From assembly GCA_934162655.1 (NCBI GenBank), contig CAKPJL010000001.1, positions 51,799-115,798 of the forward strand: a DNA stretch of 64,000 nucleotides. The letters run 5' to 3'. How positions within the stretch are numbered: the stretch's first letter is position 1; each line of letters starts with the position of its first letter. Positions 8,696 to 17,775 of this stretch are shown here, one piece after another. The translations under genes and the position numbers were made by a program. The notes under the pieces are model-generated. The model was not told the DNA's origin and made no database searches. It saw only the letters and a list, made by a program, of their open reading frames with translations. The stretch comes from an uncultured Clostridia bacterium (GTDB lineage Bacteria > Bacillota > Clostridia > TANB77 > CAG-465).

Positions 8696-9412
8696 TTATT
8701 TTACGGCAGTATCAAGTGCTATTTTTATCATATCATTTAAAGCGTTTTGTCTTTTAATTGCAGGTATTGATTTCTTATCATTTATAACATCTACTACACT
8801 TAAAAGGCAAGCGGCTTCCTTGTTACATTTTTTGGCAACATTAAATAAAGCATATGCCTCCATTTCAGCAGCTATACATTTAATCTCACTTGGAACCCTT
8901 TTTAGCAGGCTATCTACATCTATATATAGATCAAAAGCCTCCGATGTAAGTACAGTTCCTCTTATAACCCTTATATTATCTTCTTTTGCAACATCAGAAA
9001 TTAAATTAGTTAAATTCTCACTTGCAGAAACTATATGTGAATTTTCTCCCATATAAGTAAGTGCAAAATTAGATTCTGAATATGCTCTATCAACAAGAAT
9101 TGTATCAAGTAGTTTTAAATTTTCATCGTAAGCACCACATGAACCAATTCTAATTATTTTTTTTACATTATAAAACTCATATAATTCATGTGCATAAATT
9201 CCTATACTTGGCATTCCCATTCCGCTACCCATTACAGAAACCTTTTTTCCTTTATACATTCCAGTAAAACCATACATTGCTCTTACTTCATTAAAACATA
9301 CTGCATTTTCTAAAAAATTGTCTGCAATATATTTTGCTCTTAGTGGATCACCAGGCATTAAAACAACATCTGCAATCTCTCCTAAACTAGCACTATTATG
9401 TGGTGTTGGCAT
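8696..9412 (-). CDS. deoD: Purine-nucleoside phosphorylase, DeoD type
   Basis: Hexameric phosphorylase that splits purine (deoxy)nucleosides with phosphate to a base and (deoxy)ribose-1-phosphate. The 238 residues match the family length. MPTPHNSA, VLMPGDPLRAKYIA (phosphate loop), GSGMGMPSIGIYAHEL and EMEAYALFNVA are all present, and the catalytic Asp is kept in SVVDVIND. RBS AGGAGG is good. It starts 12 nt after recX, so this salvage gene is read together with recA. Confidence 0.94.
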   Translation of the reverse strand: MPTPHNSASLGEIADVVLMPGDPLRAKYIADNFLENAVCFNEVRAMYGFTGMYKGKKVSVMGSGMGMPSIGIYAHELYEFYNVKKIIRIGSCGAYDENLKLLDTILVDRAYSESNFALTYMGENSHIVSASENLTNLISDVAKEDNIRVIRGTVLTSEAFDLYIDVDSLLKRVPSEIKCIAAEMEAYALFNVAKKCNKEAACLLSVVDVINDKKSIPAIKRQNALNDMIKIALDTAVK

Positions 9413-9424
9413 AACAAATTCCTC

Positions 9425-9835
9425 CTAATACTCATCATTTGTAAAACCTTTTTGATACAAATATTTTTTTATTTTTATATCATCTAAATTTTTAAACTTT
9501 GTATTATATAATCTTTCCAAAACTTTTTTTTCATAATCACAATCATACAAAGCTTGTAATTTTTCTTCAATTATATACTTTTTTATACCTTTTTGCAATA
9601 GCTTTTGTTTTATTTGATATATAGACATAGTAAGAAGACGCATATTTTGTCTAATATATGCGTCTACATATTCATTATCATTTATATAACCAAGCGAAGT
9701 TAAATAATCAGTAACTAAATCTACTGTTTCTTCATCACATTTTAGTGAGTATAATTTATTCTTAACTTCTTGCTCAGTTTTTTTTGAAATACCTATATAT
9801 CTAATAGCTTTAATTTTTGCTGTTTCAAAATCCAT
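9425..9835 (-). CDS. recX: RecX regulatory protein
   Basis: Small helical protein that modulates RecA filament growth. I use the ATG at 9835, 8 nt after GGAGG; an in-frame TTG 15 nt upstream lies inside that RBS and is unlikely to be used. The 136-residue product shows the repeated three-helix pattern: AIRYIGISKKTEQEVKNKL, YLTSLGYINDNEYVDAYI and LYQKGFTNDE. It is at the short end for Firmicutes RecX. Placed 18 nt after recA, the common recA-recX order. Confidence 0.88.
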   Translation of the reverse strand: MDFETAKIKAIRYIGISKKTEQEVKNKLYSLKCDEETVDLVTDYLTSLGYINDNEYVDAYIRQNMRLLTMSIYQIKQKLLQKGIKKYIIEEKLQALYDCDYEKKVLERLYNTKFKNLDDIKIKKYLYQKGFTNDEY

Positions 9836-9853
9836 ATAGTATTCCTCCAAATA

Positions 9854-10909
9854 TTATTCTATTTCTTCTGTCTGCTCTATTTCATCTATTTCTTTTATTT
9901 CTCCCATGCTTTTTTCAAATGCAGCATTAAAATTATCTCTTACTTTTTGTTCTATTTCCTTCATAACCTCAGGATTTTTAGCTAAATATTCTTTTGCATT
10001 TTCTCTTCCTTGACCTATTTTTTCACCATTATATGCAAACCATGCACCACTCTTATCCACTATATCCATATTTACTGCAAGGTCAAGTACACATCCTTCA
10101 TTTGATATTCCTTTTCCATAAATTATATCAAATTCTGCTTCTCTAAATGGTGGAGCTACTTTATTTTTAACTACTTTTACTTTGGTTCTAGAGCCTTTTA
10201 CTTCACCATTTACCTTTATTGCTTCTTGTTTTCTTACATCTAATCTTACAGAAGAATAGAATTTTAATGCTCTTCCACCTGGTGTTGTTTCAGGGTTACC
10301 AAACATTATTCCTACTTTTTCCCTTAATTGGTTTATAAATATTGCTACTGTTTTTGATTTATTTAAAACACCAGTTAATTTTCTTAATGCTTGTGACATA
10401 AGACGGGCTTGAAGTCCAACATGAGAATCTCCCATTTCTCCGTCTATTTCTGCTTTAGGAACAAGTGCTGCAACTGAATCTATTGTTATTATATCTACTG
10501 CACCACTTCTTATTAATTGTTCTGCAATTTCTAATGCTTGTTCACCAGTATCTGGTTGAGCAACTATTAAGTTATCTATATCTACTCCTAAATTTCTTGC
10601 ATAAACAGGATCTAGAGCATGTTCTGCATCAATGAATGCCGCAATTCCTCCTTGTTTTTGAGCCTCTGCAATAGCATGCAAAGCAACTGTTGTTTTTCCT
10701 GATGATTCAGGTCCAAAAATTTCTATTACTCTTCCTCTTGGGAAACCACCAATTCCAAGTGCAATATCTAAACTAAGTGCACCTGTTGGTATTGAATCAA
10801 TATTTACAGTCGAAACTTCTCCAAGTTTCATAACTGATCCTTTTCCAAAATCTTTTTCGATTTGTGCCATGGCCATCTCTAGTGCTTTTTTTCTTTCATC
10901 TGATATCAT
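9854..10909 (-). CDS. recA: Recombinase A
   Basis: DNA-dependent ATPase for homologous recombination and SOS co-protease. The 351-residue protein is typical: Walker [10 protein letters not shown] near residue 66, the [18 protein letters not shown] segment, the loop-L2 area [22 protein letters not shown], and an acidic tail ending in EEIE. ATG follows GGAGG. First gene of a tightly spaced run with recX, deoD, scpA, mrnC and a small orf. Confidence 0.98.
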   Translation of the reverse strand: MISDERKKALEMAMAQIEKDFGKGSVMKLGEVSTVNIDSIPTGALSLDIALGIGGFPRGRVIEIFGPESSGKTTVALHAIAEAQKQGGIAAFIDAEHALDPVYARNLGVDIDNLIVAQPDTGEQALEIAEQLIRSGAVDIITIDSVAALVPKAEIDGEMGDSHVGLQARLMSQALRKLTGVLNKSKTVAIFINQLREKVGIMFGNPETTPGGRALKFYSSVRLDVRKQEAIKVNGEVKGSRTKVKVVKNKVAPPFREAEFDIIYGKGISNEGCVLDLAVNMDIVDKSGAWFAYNGEKIGQGRENAKEYLAKNPEVMKEIEQKVRDNFNAAFEKSMGEIKEIDEIEQTEEIE

Positions 10910-10938
10910 AAATCTTCCTCCAATTTTAATATTATTTC

Positions 10939-10985
10939 AAACATTCGTTCAAACAGATTATACTATTTGTTTTTATGTTTGTCAA
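10939..10985 (-). promoter_or_regulatory. recA promoter with probable LexA (SOS) box
   Basis: Minus-strand TTGACA (10985-10980), 17-bp spacer, TATAAT (10962-10957). Just downstream, over the likely start site, lies GAACGAATGTTT (10950-10939), close to the Firmicutes SOS consensus GAAC-N4-GTTC with one mismatch. A very similar 12-mer sits between the boxes of the dinB promoter. Confidence 0.75.
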
Positions 10986-11000
10986 GCTTAAAAATGAAAA

Positions 11001-11030
11001 AAAATAAAAATGTGACTAAGTCACATTTTT
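11001..11030 (-). terminator. Terminator of the HD-EAL gene
   Basis: Stem AAAAATGTGAC (11006-11016) with GTCACATTTTT (11020-11030) and a 3-nt loop; the minus-strand tail is T-rich. It overlaps the stop codon of the gene upstream. Confidence 0.75.
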
Positions 11031-12654
11031 ATAAACTATTTTCATTATTTATACTATTAATAGTATTTTCTATGTCCTTATTAGAACTTTTTATTGCTTT
11101 ATCTGGATAACCAAAGAAATATCCTTGAATGTATCTAAGTCCAATATTTTTAAGAGTTATCAAAGTTTCTCTATCCTCAACTCCAACAGCAATGACATCT
11201 ATATCATTTGCCATACAGGTATTTACTACATTAATTAAATATCTTTGTTTTTGACTATCAACACTTATATTATTTAAAAACTCAACATCAAATTTAACAA
11301 AATTAGGTTTTAGCATTACAAGTTTATCAAGTGATATATTTCCAACGCCATAATTATCAAGTGAAACATAACCACCATGTTGTTTTATTGTCTTTATAGT
11401 TATTTCTAAATCACTAGCATTACTATAATTTTTGAATTCAATAACTATTCTATTTTTAGACATCATGTCATATATTCTAGGTTTGTTTATATATTTATTA
11501 TAACTTTCAAAATCAATATTTACAAATACGGTTTTTGATTCTTTATTTTCTACATTTTCAAACTCCGTTATATTATTTATCATAAGCACTTGTTGGATTT
11601 TATCAAATTTTCCAACCTTTTTTGAATAATTAAGTAAATCTAATATAGCAATACTCTTAGGATGTTCTATTTTTGAATAAGTCTCATATGCTGCTACCTT
11701 TTTATCTTTTATATCAACCATTGGTTGATAATATACATTAATATTTTTTCTATTTATCGTATCAATTAATATCTCTTCATATTCAGAGTTTGTTATATCT
11801 GCTGCTGCATTAAATGACCCTCTAACATTTTCTAAATTACCTTCTACTGATTCACCTATAACAGTATTTGTAGAAATAGAATTATCAAAAGAAAAATAAC
11901 TTCCTATAAATTCCATATATTTTTGTTTTACTTGAAGATATACCTCATAGACTTCATCTGATTTAGCTTTTGCATCAGCCTCTTTGACTTCAAGTAGTAA
12001 ATTAAAATTTCTTTTATTATTTCCAAGTTCACTTGCTAAAAATTTCATATTGTCATATGTAATCTCGCCTTGATTTATATACTTATCATGATATTTTATT
12101 AATTTTAAAATTATTTCTTTTTCCTCTCCTGTAAATTTAAATCTTTCAAGTATTCCTTTAGAAATTTGTTCTGACACATCTTCATGCCCTAAAAAGCTAT
12201 CATTACCATTTTCATTTGTTGTCTTTACAGCTGGTTTTCCTATATCATGTAATAACATTGTCCACTTTAGTATCTTTATTTCATAATCACTATAAGGAAT
12301 TCCTCTATTTTTTCCAACACTTTTTACTGCTTCTAGAGTATGTCTAAAAACACCGTATTTATGGTACTTAGAATTTTGTTGACAATTAATCACATTTTCT
12401 CCATTTTCATTATATACATAAAATTCAGGAAAATTATTATAAAAATTTATACTTTGACTCACTTTTGTCATTATTTTTACAACATTTTCTTCTTTCAATA
12501 TGTTAGTATATATTTGTGTTAATTTCTCCATATCATCTTTATACATGCCAAGTTCTGATATAATTTTATTTATTCTAGCCTTTTCTTTTGTATCCATTAT
12601 ATCTGCATCAATTTTCTCTATATCAAAATCCCATATTCCTTCAAAACTTTCCAT
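11029..12654 (-). CDS. HD-domain plus degenerate EAL-domain protein
   Basis: A 541-residue soluble protein with two parts. Residues about 65-230 form an HD phosphohydrolase domain of the CCA-enzyme-like type with its metal ligands intact: H105, HDIGKP at 136, GHE at 156 and HD at 189. Residues about 300-525 are an EAL (c-di-GMP phosphodiesterase) fold: YQPMVDI, KFD and IQGYFFGYP are recognisable. The signature EAL reads ETY, DDFGTG reads DNYGVG, and the catalytic Glu of VAEGVE is Val (VAVGVED). The EAL half is therefore likely a binding or structural module. Single-gene unit. Confidence 0.8.
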   Translation of the reverse strand: MESFEGIWDFDIEKIDADIMDTKEKARINKIISELGMYKDDMEKLTQIYTNILKEENVVKIMTKVSQSINFYNNFPEFYVYNENGENVINCQQNSKYHKYGVFRHTLEAVKSVGKNRGIPYSDYEIKILKWTMLLHDIGKPAVKTTNENGNDSFLGHEDVSEQISKGILERFKFTGEEKEIILKLIKYHDKYINQGEITYDNMKFLASELGNNKRNFNLLLEVKEADAKAKSDEVYEVYLQVKQKYMEFIGSYFSFDNSISTNTVIGESVEGNLENVRGSFNAAADITNSEYEEILIDTINRKNINVYYQPMVDIKDKKVAAYETYSKIEHPKSIAILDLLNYSKKVGKFDKIQQVLMINNITEFENVENKESKTVFVNIDFESYNKYINKPRIYDMMSKNRIVIEFKNYSNASDLEITIKTIKQHGGYVSLDNYGVGNISLDKLVMLKPNFVKFDVEFLNNISVDSQKQRYLINVVNTCMANDIDVIAVGVEDRETLITLKNIGLRYIQGYFFGYPDKAIKSSNKDIENTINSINNENSL

Positions 12655-12723
12655 AAAATCACTCCATTACATTAAATGATACTACATAATTTTAAAAAAA
12701 TCAATATAAGAATTCAAATGAAG

Positions 12724-12753
12724 AAAAAAACTGCCCTAATTTTAGAGCAGTTT
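12724..12753 (-). terminator. Terminator of the 455-residue unknown gene
   Basis: AAACTGC (12728-12734) pairs with GCAGTTT (12747-12753), extended by CTAA/TTAG after one mismatch, with seven or more T on the minus strand. Confidence 0.75.
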
Positions 12754-12763
12754 ACATTTTTAA

Positions 12764-14131
12764 TTAGATATTTATATACATTTTTTTTACCTTTCCCTTC
12801 TCATCTCTTAAATGTTTTGGCCAAATTCCTCTTTGAATAAAATCAAGATGTGCTAAAAATTTGTTTCTATCCTTTCTTTTCTTAATCTTTTCTCTTTGTT
12901 CTGGAGTTATATAATATAGCACCGATGTTCCTATTCTTCTATCTTGTAAATTAAACTCTTCACTTCCCAAATAACATTTAATCTTAGAATCCTTTCTAAA
13001 TTCTTTTATAAAATACCTTAACTTCTCAGTATCTATGTGTATAGTTAATGGTAAATTATATCCAGGTATATCAAAAGATAATACCATTAAGTTATTATTA
13101 GATTTAGTATTTGGAATGTACACTCCAAAATTTTTTATAAGAGATGTATCCATGGCGAGATTTAATGCACCAAAAGTAGCTAAGCTTTTTGATATATAGC
13201 AAACATCAATTAATAATTTAAGTTGACCAATACACGGATATTCAAAATCATCTCCGCTATCAATTTTATGTATCATATTGATATATTTGCTTTTATTATT
13301 ATCCATATTATCTTTATACCAATACCTAACGACATCTGATTGAACTTCTCCTCTGGTAATTCCTATTAATATTGGAATATTTTCCGATAATATTAAAATT
13401 ATTTGGACAAGAGACTCAAGAAATTTACTAAGCTTATTTACCCAAAAAAGCATTAAACTAGTCAAAATTTGGAGATTTTGTAATTCTAACCACTTTCTAG
13501 AATAGTTATCATGTAATGTTACAGGAATAAAAGAACTATTTTTTTGATTATTATTATTATTTTTTGAAGTATTTTCTAGCTTTATTTTTAAAAAGCTAAG
13601 GCTTATTTTATCAAGTTTTCTATTAGACCTTTCTAATAATTCATCCATTACTCCAATATTTTCAAGTAATTCACATATTGAAATAATTGTATCTATAAGT
13701 GAGTTTCTAAGAACTCTTGCAAAATCTTTTTCAAACCTTTCTTCATTTCCAACCAAGTTTTGAAATTCCTTTTTGCCTACCACCTCTTCAAGTTCCTCTA
13801 CCATATCTTTTGAAAACAATATTTCATTTAATGCAGGAGCTACACTCTTTTTTTCAATTAAAATCCAAGCATTAAGTTTTGACATGAATTTATTAAGATC
13901 ATCTTTTAAATTTTCTTTTTTGTTTAAATGTTTATTTTTTAGCATGTGTGAAATAAAATAATAAAAAGAGGAAAAATATATCATGCTTTTTATTTTATTC
14001 ATTGTTTTTTCAATTTCACCATATATCCGGCCACAAAGAAATTCTAGTTTATCTTCAATATTGTTTCCTATTGTAAATCTAGTAAGATATTTTAGCACAT
14101 TTTCAAAATACTGAATACTATCAAGTTTCAA
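12764..14131 (-). CDS. Large hypothetical protein
   Basis: A 455-residue protein I do not recognise. The start is a TTG at 14131 preceded by GGGAGG with 9-nt spacing. The N-terminal 180 residues are helical with a hydrophobic patch (IYFSSFYYFISHML, about 49-62). An Asn/Lys low-complexity linker lies near 193-203, a hydrophobic helix near 222-260 (FWVNKLSKFLESLVQIILIL), and the C-terminal third is mixed alpha/beta ending in a strongly basic segment (about 418-455, RKDRNKFLAHLDFIQRG). There is no signal peptide. It is a single-gene unit between the HD-EAL gene and rplM. Confidence 0.6.
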   Translation of the reverse strand: MKLDSIQYFENVLKYLTRFTIGNNIEDKLEFLCGRIYGEIEKTMNKIKSMIYFSSFYYFISHMLKNKHLNKKENLKDDLNKFMSKLNAWILIEKKSVAPALNEILFSKDMVEELEEVVGKKEFQNLVGNEERFEKDFARVLRNSLIDTIISICELLENIGVMDELLERSNRKLDKISLSFLKIKLENTSKNNNNNQKNSSFIPVTLHDNYSRKWLELQNLQILTSLMLFWVNKLSKFLESLVQIILILSENIPILIGITRGEVQSDVVRYWYKDNMDNNKSKYINMIHKIDSGDDFEYPCIGQLKLLIDVCYISKSLATFGALNLAMDTSLIKNFGVYIPNTKSNNNLMVLSFDIPGYNLPLTIHIDTEKLRYFIKEFRKDSKIKCYLGSEEFNLQDRRIGTSVLYYITPEQREKIKKRKDRNKFLAHLDFIQRGIWPKHLRDEKGKVKKMYINI

Positions 14132-14308
14132 CTTAAATTACCTCCCAAAAGTAAATTTAACTAAATAATTATTTAGCCATAAAATTTTTTAATATAAAGA
14201 TTGTATCACATTATGTTAACTTTTTCAATAGAAATATTTTTTTCTATTTTATTTAATTAATAAATTACTATTAATTTTCCAGTATTTTGCTTTTTTTTGA
14301 ATTAGTTG

Positions 14309-14337
14309 TTGACTTTACACAAAAAAAATTGTATAAT
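14309..14337 (+). promoter_or_regulatory. rplM-rpsI promoter
   Basis: TTGACT (14309-14314), 17-bp spacer, TATAAT (14332-14337). Strong housekeeping promoter. Confidence 0.8.
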
Positions 14338-14343
14338 ATTTTA

Positions 14344-14410
14344 GTATTAGTTATAGTTATTTAATCTGAACCCGGAAATTGGATTATTTGCTATATTTTT
14401 TAGGAGGAAT
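14344..14410 (+). promoter_or_regulatory. 5' leader of rplM, possible L13-type leader
   Basis: About 70 nt separate the likely transcription start from the RBS. The segment GAACCCGGAAATTGG (14368-14382) lies in a region that could fold, and resembles the kind of autoregulatory leader known for Firmicutes rplM. I cannot confirm the consensus by eye, so the call is tentative. The rest of the 14132-14417 gap holds only AT-rich sequence and the promoter. Confidence 0.3.
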
Positions 14411-14417
14411 TCAAATT

Positions 14418-14852
14418 ATGAATAATACAACACATAGCGTAAAACAAAGCGAAATAGAAAAAAAATGGTATGTGTTAGATGCTAATGGTAAAGCTCTTGG
14501 TAGAGTTGCAACTGAAGCTGCTAGACTTTTAAAAGGTAAACACAAACCAACTTATACTCCAAATTTAGATTGTGGAGATAATGTTATAGTTATAAACTCA
14601 GATAAAATTGTTTTAACTGGTAACAAATTAAATGATAAAGTTTATAGACATCACTCTGGATATCCAGGTGGTATGAAAGAAACTTCATACAAAGATATCA
14701 TGGCAAATACTTCTGATAAAGCTGTACTTCTTGCAGTTAAAGGAATGTTACCAAAAAATTCACTTGGAAGAGATATGCTTACTCATATAAGAGTATTTAA
14801 AGGTAATGAGCATAGTCATGAAGCTCAAAAACCAGAAATATGGGAATTCTAG
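14418..14852 (+). CDS. rplM: 50S ribosomal protein L13
   Basis: Large-subunit protein that binds 23S rRNA early in assembly. Start is the ATG at 14418, 9 nt after AGGAGG; the frame is open further upstream but without an RBS. The product is 144 residues, standard length. WYVLDANGKALGRVATEAARLLKGK, GDNVIVINSDKI and GMLPKNSLGRDML are diagnostic. Followed 12 nt later by rpsI, the conserved pair. Confidence 0.97.
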   Translation: MNNTTHSVKQSEIEKKWYVLDANGKALGRVATEAARLLKGKHKPTYTPNLDCGDNVIVINSDKIVLTGNKLNDKVYRHHSGYPGGMKETSYKDIMANTSDKAVLLAVKGMLPKNSLGRDMLTHIRVFKGNEHSHEAQKPEIWEF

Positions 14853-14864
14853 GAGGAATAAATT

Positions 14865-15260
14865 ATGGCAAATAAAGAATATATTAAAGCTACTGGAAAA
14901 AGAAAATCTTCTATTGCAAGAGTAAACATTATTCCAGGAACTGGTAAAATTACAATTAATAAAAAAGATATAGATGAAGTTTATACACTTGACACATTAA
15001 AAGCTATTGTATTAAAACCTTTTACAGTTGCTAATATGATGGAAAAGTACGATGTAATAGCTGATGTTCATGGTGGCGGATTTGCAGGTCAAGCCGGTGC
15101 AGTAGCACACGGTATAGCCAAAGCTCTTGCTACAACAGATCCAGAAGTTAGACTTTCTCTAAAAAGAAATGGATTACTTACAAGAGATTCAAGAGTTAAA
15201 GAAAGAAGAAAATACGGTCTTAAAAAAGCAAGAAAAGCACCACAATTTTCAAAAAGATAG
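14865..15260 (+). CDS. rpsI: 30S ribosomal protein S9
   Basis: Small-subunit protein whose C-terminal tail reaches the P-site tRNA. 131 residues, with ATGKRKSSIARV at the start, VHGGGFAGQAGAVAHGIAKAL in the middle and the basic tail ending KAPQFSKR. RBS AGGAGG. Second gene of rplM-rpsI. Confidence 0.98.
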   Translation: MANKEYIKATGKRKSSIARVNIIPGTGKITINKKDIDEVYTLDTLKAIVLKPFTVANMMEKYDVIADVHGGGFAGQAGAVAHGIAKALATTDPEVRLSLKRNGLLTRDSRVKERRKYGLKKARKAPQFSKR

Positions 15261-15264
15261 TTTT

Positions 15265-15302
15265 AAAAAATCTTACAATATTATTATTGTAAGATTTTTT
15301 AT
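15265..15302. terminator. Bidirectional terminator between rpsI and yunB
   Basis: AAAAAATCTTACAAT pairs with ATTGTAAGATTTTTT (15286-15300), giving a 15-bp stem with A- and T-runs on both sides. It serves the convergent rpsI and yunB units. Confidence 0.85.
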
Positions 15303-15313
15303 TTATAATTTTA

Positions 15314-16009
15314 TTAGTCTCCAATAAAGTTTAAGCAGTCATTAGAAGTTATTCCCTCAACTCCAACAATGTTATAATATGAAGAAGGCACTTCACCTAC
15401 TATTACACTTTCTGCTATTGTAATTTCATCACTATACTCATTTGTCTTAGAAAAAAATGGTGCTATAATTCTAACATTAGTCTTAACTTTTATAGATATT
15501 TTATGCCTTGTTTGATTAATCCCAGTAGATTCAAACTCAGAATTAAAATCAACGCTAACATTTCCAGTAGGAACAACTTTTACTGAAATTTTTGGACCAT
15601 ATCCACTTATCAAACTATCGCCAAAAATACTTGCAATAGGAAATTTTATAATAGTATCGTTAATTTGGTTTAACTTATCTTGTACTCCAAGTGCTACATC
15701 GCTTGCTATTTTGTTAAGTTCCATAACATTAGCGTTAATTGCCGTAACCTTTCCATTGGAATCCTGTTTTATTTTTACTAATTCTTCATAAGTTACATTT
15801 GAAACTTTATCATTTATAACACTGCTTGTAGTTTTTAATGCTATTGATTTTGCAGCACTATCACATAAAGCTATAACTTTTGGTTCCAAATTATTATTTA
15901 TTACATACACTATAAGTGATATGAAAAGTATCAATATTATAGTAAATATTACTTTTTTTTTCAGATTTTTATCTTTTTTCAAATATAATTTATAATATTT
16001 TAATCTCAT
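15314..16009 (-). CDS. yunB: Sporulation protein YunB
   Basis: A 231-residue protein with an N-terminal membrane segment (about 19-40) and an extracytoplasmic domain. VMELNKIASDVALGVQDKL, FPIASIFGDSLISGYGPKISVKVVPTG and NQTRHKISIKV are the typical YunB stretches. In B. subtilis yunB is mother-cell expressed and affects spore morphology; its biochemical role is not known. It starts 1 nt after the stop of the SPOCS/LysM gene, so the two are co-translated. Confidence 0.85.
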   Translation of the reverse strand: MRLKYYKLYLKKDKNLKKKVIFTIILILFISLIVYVINNNLEPKVIALCDSAAKSIALKTTSSVINDKVSNVTYEELVKIKQDSNGKVTAINANVMELNKIASDVALGVQDKLNQINDTIIKFPIASIFGDSLISGYGPKISVKVVPTGNVSVDFNSEFESTGINQTRHKISIKVKTNVRIIAPFFSKTNEYSDEITIAESVIVGEVPSSYYNIVGVEGITSNDCLNFIGD

Positions 16010-16010
16010 A

Positions 16011-17546
16011 TTACCTTATTATAAGTATTTTTTGTCCAACATTTAAGCTATTATCTCTTACCTCCTCATTAATCTTTTCTAAATTTTCAACGCTAGTTTT
16101 ATATTTTTTTGCTATATTCCATAAATTATCATTTTCTTTTACTATATATATATTCATGCTATCAAGATTAGTCGTATCTATCTTTTTTGTTGTAAGGTTA
16201 TCTATGACTTTAACTTTTCCTTCAAGTCTACTATTTATATCTAAATTTAAAACTAGATTAACATCTAGAGTGCTATCATTTTGCAATATCTTACAATCTT
16301 TTAAATTAATGCTAATTTCATTATTTCTATTTAAATCTATATCATCTTTTCTAAATTCTTTATCTACAAGCAATTCTACATTTTTATTTTCTATATCTTT
16401 TGTCTCACTGTTTTGCATTAAAATATCTATTTTTGCATTTCCATTTAATTTTATTCCATTAGAAATTGATGTAGTTGCATTAACATTACTAAGGTCAACT
16501 CTATAATCTATTACTTGCATATTATCTGCAATTTTCCCAATGTTTTCTTTTACTTCTACCTCATAGCTAAGTCTATTAATGTCTTTTACTACCTCATATT
16601 CTTTTTCATCGTATTCTAGTTCTTCATATTGACTATAAAAATCATCTACATATGATACTTCTTCCTCTTCATACTCTGTAACATCTGCACCTATCCTATA
16701 TTCAACGCTAATTGCCTTAGTGCTTGTTATATCTTTATTAACAGATACTTCTAAATCTTCTAACATATAATCTATATCAAATTTTGATTTATCAGATATA
16801 TTATCAAATTCTATCATTCCAGTAAACGGTACTTCAAGATTTGTACTTCTTAGTCCCTCACCACTATTCTCGGATAAGTACATTATTTTAAGTAAAATAT
16901 CTCCCTTTACCATTATTTTATTAAAACTTTCCTTTATTTCTGTGCCACCTATTGCTGAATCTACCCTTAAAATTTCTAATAAATCTTCAGCCTCTTTTGG
17001 AAGTAACAAATCTTCTTTAGAAGCTATTATACTTCTTTTATTATTGATTATGTTTGAAAAAATATCACTCTTAATTTGTTTTTCTATATCCTTTTCAGAT
17101 TTGAAGTTATTTATCAATTTAATTTTAGTATAATCTCTTATGCATATATCAAATATTATTTCAGACTTTATTGCAATTTTTCTTTCATTTGGAAGTGATG
17201 TTATTACATTATTTATAATAGGTTTTACAAGTACATTAGTTTTGGCTTCCACACCATCAACATTTAGTGTTTCTGTAAATGGATAAGTTGCGAAAATTCC
17301 TCTTGCACTATATTTTTCATCCCCTACTTTATAAATTATGAAATAATTAATTTTACCGCTAACTTTTATTTTTGAATTACTTACCTCAGTATTTAGTATA
17401 TATGGTGTAGCCTGTGTTGATATAATTTGCATTACATCTGGCTTGGTATCTGGCACTAGTATATCTTGTTCAACCCAAACATTCACCTTTCTTTTTACTC
17501 CATTTTTACATAACATTAGTTCCTTATCTTGTATATTTACTGGCAT
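16011..17546 (-). CDS. SPOCS (DUF3794) and LysM domain protein, probable spore-coat protein
   Basis: A 511-residue protein with SPOCS/DUF3794 segments, seen near residues 30-120 (VWVEQDILVPDTKPDVMQII, VSGKINYFIIYKVG), 170-270 (a second unit, KIMVKGDILLKIMYL) and around 340-430. A C-terminal LysM domain spans about 462-511 (YIVKENDNLWNIAKKYKTS, then LNVGQKILII). The combination is known from clostridial proteins that attach to spore peptidoglycan or coat through LysM. There is no signal peptide, consistent with assembly from the mother cell. RBS AGGGGG. Confidence 0.85.
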   Translation of the reverse strand: MPVNIQDKELMLCKNGVKRKVNVWVEQDILVPDTKPDVMQIISTQATPYILNTEVSNSKIKVSGKINYFIIYKVGDEKYSARGIFATYPFTETLNVDGVEAKTNVLVKPIINNVITSLPNERKIAIKSEIIFDICIRDYTKIKLINNFKSEKDIEKQIKSDIFSNIINNKRSIIASKEDLLLPKEAEDLLEILRVDSAIGGTEIKESFNKIMVKGDILLKIMYLSENSGEGLRSTNLEVPFTGMIEFDNISDKSKFDIDYMLEDLEVSVNKDITSTKAISVEYRIGADVTEYEEEEVSYVDDFYSQYEELEYDEKEYEVVKDINRLSYEVEVKENIGKIADNMQVIDYRVDLSNVNATTSISNGIKLNGNAKIDILMQNSETKDIENKNVELLVDKEFRKDDIDLNRNNEISINLKDCKILQNDSTLDVNLVLNLDINSRLEGKVKVIDNLTTKKIDTTNLDSMNIYIVKENDNLWNIAKKYKTSVENLEKINEEVRDNSLNVGQKILIIR

Positions 17547-17730
17547 ATCTTTTTCCCCCTTATATTTTCTTTATACAATATATGAGTAAAAAAAATATAT
17601 ATTCATATTTAGTAACTATTTTATCTATATTTCATAATATATATTAGTTAGATGATTATTCATTTAACTAAGGCTAATTTTCATATTACCTATATACCTA
17701 TTAAATTACTATATATAATCTCCAAAAACG

Positions 17731-17767
17731 AAAAAAATTCCATCAGTAAATTTCTCTGATGGAATTT
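17731..17767 (-). terminator. Terminator of the zinc-ribbon gene
   Basis: AAATTCCATCAG (17735-17746) pairs with CTGATGGAATTT (17756-17767), followed on the minus strand by a T-run. The remaining gap to 17546 is AT-rich with nothing further visible. Confidence 0.8.
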
Positions 17768-17775
17768 AATTTTTA

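Noticed and set aside
9836..9850. Upstream TTG as start of recX
   Set aside because: The codons between TTG and the ATG at 9835 form the GGAGG ribosome binding site. The same reasoning applies to upstream TTG or GTG codons at the PHP, asp23, transglutaminase-like and ychF genes.
13773..13961. Plus-strand frame inside the 455-residue unknown gene
   Set aside because: Ser/Phe-rich shadow, without an RBS, of a Glu/Lys-rich coding sequence on the other strand.
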